The notes under the pieces: generated by a model
Seen by the model: the letters and a program-made list of their open reading frames with translations, nothing else
Databases searched by the model: none
What the model was told of the DNA's origin: nothing
Translations under genes and position numbers: made by a program
Assembly (NCBI GenBank): GCA_963732655.1
Contig: CAVTAI010000005.1
Span: 558,001 to 622,000, forward strand
Reading direction: 5' to 3'
Source: CAVTWS01 sp963732655
Lineage (GTDB): Bacteria; Actinomycetota; Acidimicrobiia; Acidimicrobiales; SHLQ01
DNA length: 64,000 nt
Shown: one piece after another, positions 35,404 through 43,467 of the stretch
Layout: each line of letters begins with the position of its first letter
Numbering within the stretch: position 1 is the first letter of the stretch

Positions 35404-36087
35404 ATGACGACAGACAACACCACCCCCGATGTTTCCCGCACCCGCCGCCGCCTCGTGGCCCCGGCGGCCATCGCGGCCGCGGTCATCGGAGGAGCGTTCG
35501 GTGGTGCGGCGCTCGGCTTCCCCGGGATATCGAGCGCCCAGGATGAGACCACCACGACCACGCCCGACACCAGCGACGATGCCACGACCGACAGCACGAC
35601 GACGGACGATGCGACGACCGACGAAGCCGGCTGCGAGGACGGGTTCGGTGGCCGCGGTGGCTTCGGTCACCACGTCGGCCTGGCGACCGCAGCTGAGACG
35701 CTCGGGCTCACGGAGGACGAGTTGCGCACGCAACTGCAGGACGGAGCGTCGCTCGCCGATGTGGCCGCAGCGCAGGGTGTCGACGTGCAGGTGCTGATCG
35801 ACGCGCTCGTCGCCGAGGCGCAGGCGCATCTCGACGAGGAGGTCGCCGAGGGTGATCTCGATCAGGCGCAGGCCGACGAGTTGGCCGCCACGTTGACCGA
35901 GGGCATCACCGCCCGGGTGAACGGCGAGGCCTCGGCCTTCGGTGGACCAGGTTTCGGCGGCCCGGGGATGGGTGGCCGGGGTCATCACTTCCACGGTGAT
36001 GCCGACACCGACGACGCGACGACCGACGACGCGACCACCGAGTCTTCGGTCGGGGTCGGCGGCGGTTCGGGCTCCCTTGGCGCCTGA
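35404..36087 (+). CDS. Secreted/anchored low-complexity protein of unknown function
   Basis: Protein of 227 residues. A cytoplasmic start (MTTDNTTPDVSRTRRR) is followed by one hydrophobic signal segment LVAPAAIAAAVIGGAFGGAALG and an Ala-rich cleavage-like site. A Thr/Asp-rich stretch (TTTTTPDTSDDATTDSTTTD) follows. The folded core, LGLTEDELRTQLQDGASLADVAAAQGVD, is a small helical repeat seen in many actinobacterial exported proteins of unknown role. The C-terminus is Gly- and His-rich and ends with more TTD-type repeats. AGGAG lies eight bases before ATG 35404, one of few clear Shine-Dalgarno sites here. Not recognised beyond this; an envelope or metal-binding role is only a guess. Confidence 0.7.
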   Translation: MTTDNTTPDVSRTRRRLVAPAAIAAAVIGGAFGGAALGFPGISSAQDETTTTTPDTSDDATTDSTTTDDATTDEAGCEDGFGGRGGFGHHVGLATAAETLGLTEDELRTQLQDGASLADVAAAQGVDVQVLIDALVAEAQAHLDEEVAEGDLDQAQADELAATLTEGITARVNGEASAFGGPGFGGPGMGGRGHHFHGDADTDDATTDDATTESSVGVGGGSGSLGA

Positions 36088-36095
36088 TCCGGCGG

Positions 36096-36224
36096 CAGTA
36101 GCGTCGCCCCTCGTGACGGGAGGCGACGACAATCGAATGAACTGGTGGCGCCCCGATGTCCAAGGACTTCGGGGCGTCGCTGTGCTGCTCGTGGTGGCCT
36201 ACCACGCCGGGTGACCGATACCCG
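36096..36224 (+). pseudogene. 5' fragment of an acyltransferase gene; left copy of a 129-bp direct repeat
   Basis: It matches 38861-38989 at 119 of 129 positions without gaps. It encodes the first part of an OafA-type acyltransferase (NWWRPDVQGLRGVAVLLVV), then a TGA stop where the intact copy has Trp (GG-TGA versus GA-TGG); nothing of the rest of the gene follows. A TAGCGT box at 36099-36104 sits eight bases before GTG 36113 and may be the original promoter, which the right copy has lost by a TA to TC change. It ends abruptly at the start of the AT-richer cassette. Confidence 0.8.
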
Positions 36225-36504
36225 CTCCCACTGTGCCACGAATGGCTCGACCTGCTGAGGCCCGCAAGCGCTCTGCAACGTCGACCAAGACGAGCCAGCC
36301 AGCCAACTGACGCCGACGCCTTTGACCTTGCCCCGCCAGGCTGGACCAGACCAGTCATCTCGGCAACCGGCGAACGATACTTCACCGAGTCCCCTGCGGA
36401 GAACCGTGATCGTCTAGCCTGAGCCACGAGGACGGCCTGCACTCGCCGACCATTCAACTGCCCTCTGCCCACGGGAGTGCCTTGAACCGACGGAGGATAT
36501 CGGC

Positions 36505-37383
36505 ATGACTGGTGTCACGCTTACTTCGCTTGCCCGACAATCGCTTCACGTTGCACGTCCGCTCTATCGCTCAATACGTTGGGACGTTGGATTGCGTGCA
36601 TCGGAGATATCGCGTGCGCATGCCAGAATAGCAATCAAAGACTTCCGTCACGCAAGGGAGGATCACGCTGTCAAATCTGCAAGCGTCTTAGGGGCCAGGG
36701 TCGCGTTCTTTCAATGGTCTACACTGCACTCCCTTTTCCATGAAATCTATATGTCACAGGTGTATCGATTTAAAGCCACTTCGACGAGCCCCAGAATCAT
36801 CGATGCAGGTTCGAACATAGGCTTAGCGACGCTCTGGTTCGCAACCGCTTACCCTGGGTCCCGTATTCTTTCGATTGAACCCGATCCGGCCACGTACGAG
36901 CTCTTGAGCGAGAATGTCTCTGCGAACCTGCTCGCCAATGTCGAGACGCTACAGGCGGCGTTGAGCGACAAGACGGGCATGACGGACTTCTTTGTGTCTT
37001 CAGATAGTCCTGGTTCGCTCGGAATGAGCACCATCAAGGAACGAATGTCGTGGGAACCCATCCTGGTGCCGTCCATACGGCTTTCAGAGCTTGTTTCTGA
37101 CGACATAGACCTACTGAAGATTGATATTGAGGGTGCTGAGGGGTTGGTTGTCGCCGATCTAATGGATACGGGCTGCATTAGGCGCATTGACAAACTCATT
37201 ATCGAAGTTCATCACAACATCGCTGGCGTCAAATCGGTTCTGCCAGCGGTACTTGCCGCACTGGACTGCGCCGGTTTTAGATACTTTGTCTCGGCACCGA
37301 GAATTGATGGTCTCTCATCGACGACCGCATCGGCCTTCGAGGACGTTATGGTCTTCGCCACGCGGGATGGGCTAGCCGGATGA
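36505..37383 (+). CDS. FkbM-family methyltransferase
   Basis: Methyltransferase of 292 residues. IIDAGSNIGLATLWF is the FkbM motif I, LSIEPDPATYELLSENV the acidic-loop region, and LLKIDIEGAEGLVV the late family signature; FEDVMVFAT closes the domain. Such enzymes O-methylate sugars in O-antigen and antibiotic loci. GGAGG stands before ATG 36505. Codon use is AT-richer than in the flanks (ATA, AGA and TTA are used), and the gene sits in the 2.6-kb cassette between the two 129-bp repeat copies, so it appears to be transferred DNA. The 280 bases before it contain no convincing gene. Confidence 0.85.
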   Translation: MTGVTLTSLARQSLHVARPLYRSIRWDVGLRASEISRAHARIAIKDFRHAREDHAVKSASVLGARVAFFQWSTLHSLFHEIYMSQVYRFKATSTSPRIIDAGSNIGLATLWFATAYPGSRILSIEPDPATYELLSENVSANLLANVETLQAALSDKTGMTDFFVSSDSPGSLGMSTIKERMSWEPILVPSIRLSELVSDDIDLLKIDIEGAEGLVVADLMDTGCIRRIDKLIIEVHHNIAGVKSVLPAVLAALDCAGFRYFVSAPRIDGLSSTTASAFEDVMVFATRDGLAG

Positions 37384-37489
37384 CTGACTTGCTTGCGTCC
37401 CCCACCTGCCGTATCTATCCTGTAGCCCAAGTTTCAACGGGTGCATGGAACGCTGAACCTCAGCAACCGAGTTGCGACTGGATTGTTCC

Positions 37490-38601
37490 ATGATTCAGCA
37501 GATCATGAGGTCCGTGAGGGCGAGGTTTGCTCGGCGCTATATTGAACCCATGATCTGGCGCCTCGTGCCATCCGATGAGCATCGCTTTGAGTTTGTGCGG
37601 GATGACATCGTCGTTGCTGAACGAAATGTTCCCGCATCTGTCGACCGATGAACATGACCGAAATGATTTGCGCGTGCAGCGTCAATGGAAGCACCGATAT
37701 CGAGGCTATGTAGTAAACCTTGGGCCTGGAGTGATAGAGCCCGATTCTGGCTTGGTTATCCCCCGATACGGCCGGGTTTGTGAGTTGAGTAGGTTGAACC
37801 TGTTCGATCCGTGGGCGCCCAAGTATCGCCGACCCTCCTCGTTAGACTATGTTCTGAGGCGACGAAGGCTCAGCAACTACGAATCGGTAGCGTCGATTCG
37901 ATACGGATGGCATAACTACTATCACATGCTCATCGACGTTGTCCCTCAGTTGCGAATGATTGAAGAGTCATCCCTCGATCGAGGCTCCCCAATCGTCGTG
38001 CCTGAGAATTTGGAACGCACAGCCGTTCGTTGCGCAAATTCTCAGTATATCGGGGCTCGATTTGGCGGAGTATCCTTTTCTTGTCCAGGAGCGCGGCTCT
38101 TTCATTGGTGCTGAGAAAATAGTCGTTGCAAAGGACTCCTCGGTTTCCCAGGACATACGACTCACAGTCGCGGCGATGCGAGGTTTCGCAGGTGCGTCAG
38201 ATGAGAGTCCGAACCAGGAGGGTAGGAAGATCTTTGTTTCGAGACGCCCTGGTCGTCGGTCGCCGCGCGAACTCCACCAGGTGGAGGATTGCTTTAGGTC
38301 CCATGGCTTTATGGTCACGTACGGAGAGGACATGTCAGTGGTGGATCAGGTTCGGCTGTTCGCAGGGTGCTCACGATTGGCTGGGTTTCATGGTGCCGGA
38401 CTTGTAAATATGATCTTTCGACTTCCAGATCATCTGCGAGTTCTGGAGATATTTCCTGGCGACGGAAGAAGTATCTACTACGAGGAGATTGCGCGGAGAA
38501 TGGGGTTCGAATACGGGCGGATAGACGGCGGCGGATTGGATCAAGACGGACGGTTCGATATCGATATGGTAAGGCTGAACGAAGTCTTGGACGACTGGTA
38601 A
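37490..38601 (+). pseudogene. GT61-type (DUF563) glycosyltransferase, two frameshifts
   Basis: Three consecutive frames make up one protein of about 370 residues. The first (ATG 37490 to the stop at 37649) reads MIQQIMRSVRARFARRYIEP and VRDDIVVAERNV. The second runs from about 37640 to 38010 with RYRGYVVNLGPGVIEPDSG and YGWHNYYHMLIDVVPQLR. The third runs to 38601 with IFVSRRPGRRSPRELHQVE, GFHGAGLVNMIFR and LEIFPGDGRSIYYEEIARRMG. These are the DUF563/GT61 motifs in order (YYH, SRR, HGAGL). Both shifts equal one extra base (or two lost). Same AT-richer composition as the FkbM gene. Decay after transfer fits, but sequence error cannot be excluded. Confidence 0.72.
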
Positions 38602-38860
38602 TGACTGTCGCGGACCAGGTCGCGATACTTAGTCCACCGAACGCGCTACACAGAGGTATCGAGATTGTGGCCACGTTCGTCGAACCCACAAGAACTGGCG
38701 AGGATCAATGGCAAGCGAGGAAGAGGTCCAGATCTTATCGAACCGAAAACGCCACGACTCGCTCTACCGTCCACGGAGCCGTCGAGTGGTCGATGAGGAG
38801 TGTTCCCCCCTTGGGGGCGTGACATTTGGCGCTCAACGTTGCCTTCCGTGTCGGAGGCCC
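38602..38860. other. Non-coding stretch, right end of the AT-richer cassette
   Basis: About 260 bases with no supported gene. A C5-TT-G5 hairpin lies at 38806-38817. The right 129-bp repeat copy begins immediately after. Confidence 0.4.
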
Positions 38861-38989
38861 CAGTCGCGTCGCCCCTTGTGATGGGAGGCGACGACAATCG
38901 AACGAGCTGGTGGCGCCCCGAAGTCCAAGGACTTCGGGGCGTCGCCGTGCTGCTCGTCGTGGCCTACCACGCCGGATGGCCGATACCCG
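38861..38989 (+). repeat. Right copy of the 129-bp direct repeat
   Basis: Ungapped match to 36096-36224 with ten differences. Here the sequence continues into the complete acyltransferase gene. It includes a 13-bp perfect inverted repeat with a 2-base spacer at 38914-38941; the left copy has one mismatch in that palindrome. Confidence 0.85.
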
Positions 38990-40884
38990 GAGGGTATGTC
39001 GGCGTCGACGTGTTCTTCGTCGTGTCCGGGTTCGTGATCGGCGGGCTCCTGGCGCGAGAGCTCGGAGCCGGGACCATGTCCCTGGGCCAGTTCTACGCTC
39101 GTCGGGTGCGCCGGCTGATGCCGGCGCTCGCCGTGATGCTCGTCGTCGTTTCGGCGGCCACCACGGTCCTCGGCCCGCTGGGAACGGTCGATCGGGCCCG
39201 CGGTACCGCCCGGGCGGCGGCGCTCGTCTTCGCCAATGGGTACCTGTACCAATACGCCGGTGACGGCTATTTCGACGACGCGGCCGAGGCGAACCCGCTG
39301 CTCCATACCTGGTCGCTGAGCGTGGAAGAGCAGTTCTACCTCGTCCTTCCGATCCTGCTGCTCGTGGCCTGGCGCTGGCGGGGCCGGCGTGGTGCCCAGG
39401 CCGTCGTCGCCGCCTCGTGCTTCTTCTCGCTCCTGCTCTCTGTGCTGTTCACCACCGGCGCCGTGCCCGATCGGATCCCTCGCCCGGAATCACTGGCGTT
39501 CTACGCACCGTTCACCCGGACCTGGGAGTTCGGGGCCGGCGTTGCTCTGGCGCTCGCAACCCGGCGAGCGATCCCGGCCTGGCTGGGTGTGGCGGGTGCC
39601 GTGGCCGTGCTCGGTTCCGCGTTCGGCTTCGATTCGGGCACGACCGTTCCGGGATACGCGGCCTTCGTACCGGTCATCGGCGCCGGGTTGATCATCGCGG
39701 CCGGCGAGGGACGGGGCGTCGGTCAAGTGATGCGTTCGCGGCCGCTGGTGTGGGTCGGCGACCGCTCGTACAGCTGGTACCTGTGGCACTGGCCGGCGCT
39801 GGTGTGGGCTCGGTCGCTCTTCCCGGACGCTGGAGGTTGGCGCGAGGTCGGGGCCGTGGGGGTGTCGTTGGTGCTGGCCGAACTGTCGTACCGATACGTG
39901 GAGGAGCGGTTCCGGGTTCGGGCGGCAATGCCTCGCCGTGCGCTCGCCGTCGGGCTTGTCTGTGTCCTCGCGCCAGCCGTGGCACCGGTCGTGCTCCGAC
40001 CGGTCGACTCATGGATCGACGGCACGGACGCGGGGGCGGCGTACGCCTCCGCCGTGCTGCCTCACCTCGACTCGGCCGGTGGGTGCGACGGCCGCCAGGT
40101 GCCGTCGGTGCGAGCGGCGTCGCCTCGGTGCGTCATCCCGGCCGGTCCTGGTGGGTCCCCGGCAGGCCGGGTCGTCCTCGTCGGCGACTCGACGGCCGGT
40201 CACCTCAGCGAGGGCGTCGTCGCCGCGGCGTCGTCGCTCGGCTACGAGACGGTTCTGGCCACCATGTCCGGGTGTCCGTTCGTCGACTTGACGGTGCTTC
40301 GAGCGGGTGCCGGGACGTCGTGTCGGGACCATGTGGCATCAGTCGTCGACGATCTGGTGGCGAATCCCCCTGACACCGTGTTCGTGGCCACTTCGACGAA
40401 CGGCGTTCTCGGCTGTGGCGGCTGCCCGTTGTTGGATCCCGTGTCCGGCCGCACCGTCACATCTGACGAGGCGAGGTCAACTGCGTTCTCGGACGCGCTC
40501 GGGCGTGTGCTCGCCCGTCTCGGCGATGCGGGCATCGCAACGGTGCTGGTGCAGTCGGCGCCGAACGTGGGGGAGTGGGGGTTGAGGGAGTGTGCGGGCG
40601 CGCGACTGCTCGCCGAGCCATCGTCGTGCGGAACCTCGCGTGATCAGCAGTGGATGGACACGACGTGGTCGGACATCGAGTCCGTCGAAATCGGCGCCAC
40701 GGCCGATCTGAGCAATGTGACGACGGTGGCGACCGTCGACATCGTGTGTGGCGACGGTCCGGGTTGTGCGACCTACCGCGGTGGCCAGTGGTGGTACCGG
40801 GATGCCGCTCACCTCACACCGTATGCCTCGGCGCAGTTGGCCCCCCGCCTCGCGGACGCCATCGCCGCCGCGGTCGACCGCTAG
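38881..40884 (+). CDS. OafA/YrhL-type acyltransferase with SGNH domain
   Basis: Membrane acyltransferase of about 667 residues that O-acetylates surface sugars. The N-terminal part (to about residue 390) is the Acyltransferase_3 membrane domain: RPEVQGLRGVAVLLVVAYHAG with its His, GVDVFFVVSGFVIGG, and YARRVRRLMPAL. About ten hydrophobic segments follow. The extracytoplasmic C-terminal SGNH domain has VVLVGDSTAGHLSEG with the nucleophile Ser near residue 436 and DAAHLTPYAS with the Asp-x2-His pair near 640. ATG 38881 is chosen because the domain starts at once; GTG 38848 is possible. The stop codon TAG is also part of the next gene's -10 box. Confidence 0.9.
   Translation: MGGDDNRTSWWRPEVQGLRGVAVLLVVAYHAGWPIPGGYVGVDVFFVVSGFVIGGLLARELGAGTMSLGQFYARRVRRLMPALAVMLVVVSAATTVLGPLGTVDRARGTARAAALVFANGYLYQYAGDGYFDDAAEANPLLHTWSLSVEEQFYLVLPILLLVAWRWRGRRGAQAVVAASCFFSLLLSVLFTTGAVPDRIPRPESLAFYAPFTRTWEFGAGVALALATRRAIPAWLGVAGAVAVLGSAFGFDSGTTVPGYAAFVPVIGAGLIIAAGEGRGVGQVMRSRPLVWVGDRSYSWYLWHWPALVWARSLFPDAGGWREVGAVGVSLVLAELSYRYVEERFRVRAAMPRRALAVGLVCVLAPAVAPVVLRPVDSWIDGTDAGAAYASAVLPHLDSAGGCDGRQVPSVRAASPRCVIPAGPGGSPAGRVVLVGDSTAGHLSEGVVAAASSLGYETVLATMSGCPFVDLTVLRAGAGTSCRDHVASVVDDLVANPPDTVFVATSTNGVLGCGGCPLLDPVSGRTVTSDEARSTAFSDALGRVLARLGDAGIATVLVQSAPNVGEWGLRECAGARLLAEPSSCGTSRDQQWMDTTWSDIESVEIGATADLSNVTTVATVDIVCGDGPGCATYRGGQWWYRDAAHLTPYASAQLAPRLADAIAAAVDR
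38914..38941. repeat. 13-bp perfect inverted repeat inside the acyltransferase 5' end
   Basis: Arms CGCCCCGAAGTCC and GGACTTCGGGGCG separated by AA. It encodes the conserved RPEVQGLRGV segment, so part of the symmetry may be chance. It lies within the repeat that flanks the cassette and could be a recombination or hairpin site. Confidence 0.6.
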
Positions 40885-40887
40885 CTT
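40882..40887 (+). promoter_or_regulatory. Putative -10 box for nitroreductase (leaderless)
   Basis: TAGCTT overlapping the acyltransferase stop codon, 7 bases before ATG 40895. Confidence 0.45.
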
Positions 40888-40894
40888 CGAGACC

Positions 40895-41647
40895 ATGACC
40901 GAGCCCGACCTCGCCTCGCTGCCCCTTCCTGCGGACACCGTGGGCCTACTCGAGGGGCTGGCCACCACCCGGGCCATCCGTCGTTACCGCCGTGAGCCGG
41001 TGCCGCCGGAGGCCCTGCGGGCCATGTTGTTCGCCGCCACCCGGGCCCCGAGCGGCTCCAACCGTCAGCCCTTCCGGTTCATCGTGCTCACCGACGGCCC
41101 CAAGGCGGTCGAGGCGAAACGTCTCATCGCCGAAGGCGCGCAGCGGGTGTGGGGCGCCAAACGCGAGCACGACGGCTACAACGAGGGGTCCGGCGTCGTC
41201 GACAACTCGCCCAAGGCCCGCATGGCGCGGACCATGCAGCGCTACACCGACGAGTTCGCCTTCGTCCCGGTGCTGATCCTGCCGTGCCTGGTCCGCTACC
41301 GGGAGCCGGTGCCGACCGAGGGTGCCTCCATCTACCCGTCGTGCCAGAACCTCCTCCTGGCCGCCCGGGCTCTCGGCTACGGCGGCGTGCTGACCGGCTT
41401 CCACGGTGTCGTCGAGAAGGAGCTGCGCGAGCTTCTCGGGGTGCCCGACGAGGCCTTCATGGCCGCCACCATCACCATCGGCAAACCCGAGGGCGGTCAC
41501 GGTCCGGTGCGTCGCCGGCCCATCTCCGAGATGGTGTTCGAGGACAGCTGGGGCGAGAGCCCGGCGTGGGCCGCGGACCCGCCCGGTACCACCCATACCT
41601 CCGCTGGCCCCCCACGCCCGGCCATGCCCGCCCGGCCTCCTAAATAG
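40895..41647 (+). CDS. Nitroreductase-family FMN oxidoreductase
   Basis: Flavoprotein of 250 residues. TTRAIRRYRREPVPPEAL is the FMN-phosphate-binding N-terminal motif, FAATRAPSGSNRQPFRF the second flavin motif, and SIYPSCQNLLLAARALGYGGVLTGFHG the late helix of the family, followed by ITIGKPEGG. Members reduce nitro groups, quinones or enones with NAD(P)H; in actinobacterial catabolic loci they often act on enones or aromatic-derived intermediates. The substrate is unknown. It is single, with its own leaderless promoter. The C-terminal tail from about residue 220 is Pro-rich and probably unstructured. Confidence 0.87.
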   Translation: MTEPDLASLPLPADTVGLLEGLATTRAIRRYRREPVPPEALRAMLFAATRAPSGSNRQPFRFIVLTDGPKAVEAKRLIAEGAQRVWGAKREHDGYNEGSGVVDNSPKARMARTMQRYTDEFAFVPVLILPCLVRYREPVPTEGASIYPSCQNLLLAARALGYGGVLTGFHGVVEKELRELLGVPDEAFMAATITIGKPEGGHGPVRRRPISEMVFEDSWGESPAWAADPPGTTHTSAGPPRPAMPARPPK

Positions 41648-41804
41648 ACCCACCCATTTGTTCTGGGAGACCAACTCGTCGCCCACGCGACCGCCGTGTC
41701 TCCCAGAAGGCGATTCCTGGAGCCCGACCTTTGGCCGGAGCGTGCGCCGCCGGACCGGTTGGCTTGGCCGCTGGCGAATAGTTCCGGACCGAGTGTCGGG
41801 CCGG

Positions 41805-41810
41805 TACTGT
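41805..41810 (+). promoter_or_regulatory. Putative -10 box for amidohydrolase (leaderless)
   Basis: TACTGT, 6 bases before ATG 41817. The 170 bases between the nitroreductase and this start hold nothing else recognisable. Confidence 0.45.
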
Positions 41811-41816
41811 CGACCC

Positions 41817-43101
41817 ATGCGCGCAGACGACATGATCCTCATCAGCGTCGACGATCACGTGGTGGAACCTCCCACGATGTTCGACGCCCACATCCCGGCT
41901 GCCTACAAGGACCGGGCCCCGACGTTCGTCCACCAGCCCGACGGGTCCGACGTGTGGTCGTTCGACGGTCTAATCATCCCCAACGTCGGCCTCAACGCCG
42001 TCGCCGGCCGTCCGCGGGAGGAGTACGGCGTCGAGCCCACGGCCCTCGACGAGATGCGCCCCGGCTGCTGGGATGTCGACGAGCGGATCAAGGACATGAA
42101 CGCCGCCGGCGTCCTGGCGTCGATGAACTTCCCGAGTTTCCCCGGTTTCAGCGGCCGCCTCTTCGCCGCCAACGCCGACAAGGGCCTCGCCCTGGCCTGC
42201 ATCCAGGCCTACAACGACTGGCACATCGACGAGTGGTGCGGCGCCTACCCGGGCCGCTTCATGCCCATGGCTCTGCCCGTCCTGTGGGACCCCGACCTCG
42301 CCGCCACCGAGGTGCGCCGGGTCGCCGCCAAGGGCTGCCACTCGCTCACCTTCACCGAGAACCCGCACATGCTCGGCTACCCGAGCTTCCACGATCCGCA
42401 TCTGGGACCCGCTGTGGCAGGCGGTGTGCGACGAAGACATGGTCCTCTCCATCCACCTCGGCTCCTCGGGCCAGCTCACCGTCACCGCGCCCAACGCGCC
42501 CGTCGACGTCATGATCACCCTGCAGCCCATGAACATCTGCCAGGCCGCCGCCGACCTGCTGTGGTCACGGGTCATCAAGGAGTTCCCCACCATCCGGATC
42601 GCCCTCTCCGAAGGCGGCACCGGCTGGATCCCGTACTTCATCGACCGCCTCGACCGCACGTACACGATGCACAGCGCCTGGACGGGTCAGAACTTCGGCG
42701 GCCGCATGCCGAGCGAGGTGTTCCGCGAGCACTTCCTCACCTGCTTCATCGACGACCCGGTGGGCATCGCCCTTCGCGACATGATCGGCATCGACAACAT
42801 CTGCTGGGAATCCGACTACCCGCACTCCGACGGCTCGTGGCCCAACCCGGGTGAGGACCTCGAGCGGGCCACCGCTGGCGTCTCCGACGCCGAGATGAAC
42901 AAGATCACCCACGAGAACGCCATGCGCTGGTATTCGTTCGACCCCTTCGTCCACCGCCCCAAGGAGCGGTCGACCGTGGCCGCGCTCCGGGCCGAGTCAC
43001 CGGGTCACGACGTGTCGGTCCGCAGCTACGACAAGGGCCGCTTCGTCCGCTCCGGTGCCGGCACCGACCTCGCCCAGCTCGCCGCCAACGCCACCGCGTG
43101 A
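41817..43101 (+). CDS. PF04909-type amidohydrolase, one frameshift near 42402
   Basis: TIM-barrel metal hydrolase or decarboxylase of about 427 residues once the shift is repaired. ISVDDHVVEPPTMFDAHIP is the N-terminal metal-binding DxH type motif, and MNAAGVLASMNFPSFPGF follows. The frame then breaks at the segment that should read HWDPLWQAVCDED: one extra C after CAT at about 42402. The rest continues in the next frame with LSIHLGSSG, IALSEGGTGWIPYFIDRLD and ICWESDYPHSDGSWPN (catalytic Asp region). The intact remainder and single-base nature suggest a recent mutation or a sequence error. Related proteins include aminocarboxymuconate-semialdehyde decarboxylase; substrate unknown. Leaderless -10 box at 41805. 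Confidence 0.82.
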
Positions 43102-43117
43102 GCGTCGCAGTAAGAGT

Positions 43118-43369
43118 ATGACCAACGGGATTTCTGACTCGGAAGCGAGTCGCGGGGAGCTCGGCATCGGCGCCGAGATCGAATCTGGGCGAAGCGACGA
43201 CGGCACCGTGGTGCGTAAGGATCACCGCACCACGAACCGTGGACGTCAGCTCGCCGAACGGCTCCGCGGTCGAGGCGACGTTGCCATGAGGACCGAGGAG
43301 ATCATGGCCATCACGCGGGAGCCAGGAGACGGGCGGACTGATCCAACGGGAGCGTCGCCCGGCCCCTGA
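43118..43369 (+). CDS. Antitoxin-like relic (VapB C-terminal motif)
   Basis: Possible protein of 83 residues. The middle reads GRQLAERLRGRGDVAMRTEEIMAITRE, which resembles the C-terminal toxin-binding segment of VapB antitoxins (RLRG-GD-x-TDEI-x-LTR). The N-terminal 40 residues look unlike a DNA-binding fold and no PIN-domain toxin follows. It is therefore probably a remnant of a lost VapBC pair or an orphan antitoxin. A second, complete pair lies at 46.8 kb. The start ATG 43118 is the only one in place; no promoter is evident. Confidence 0.4.
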   Translation: MTNGISDSEASRGELGIGAEIESGRSDDGTVVRKDHRTTNRGRQLAERLRGRGDVAMRTEEIMAITREPGDGRTDPTGASPGP

Positions 43370-43467
43370 AATTTGGCGAAGAATCGCCGGCGAGCGGTGA
43401 GATCTCGCCGCAGAACGCTGGTGTGGCAAGCGCTCGGCACGAGCGCGGGTGTGACAGAGTGCTGGGC

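Noticed and set aside
35560..35640. Short ACGAC-type repeats resembling an array
   Set aside because: They encode a Thr/Asp-rich stretch within a gene; no constant repeat with variable spacers, so not CRISPR.
36225..36504. Possible small genes in the left end of the cassette
   Set aside because: Frames on both strands are open for 60-190 codons but lack start signals, domains or codon bias.
36096..38989. Insertion sequence or prophage remnant
   Set aside because: No transposase, integrase, terminal inverted repeat or phage gene is visible; only the direct repeat and cargo are present.
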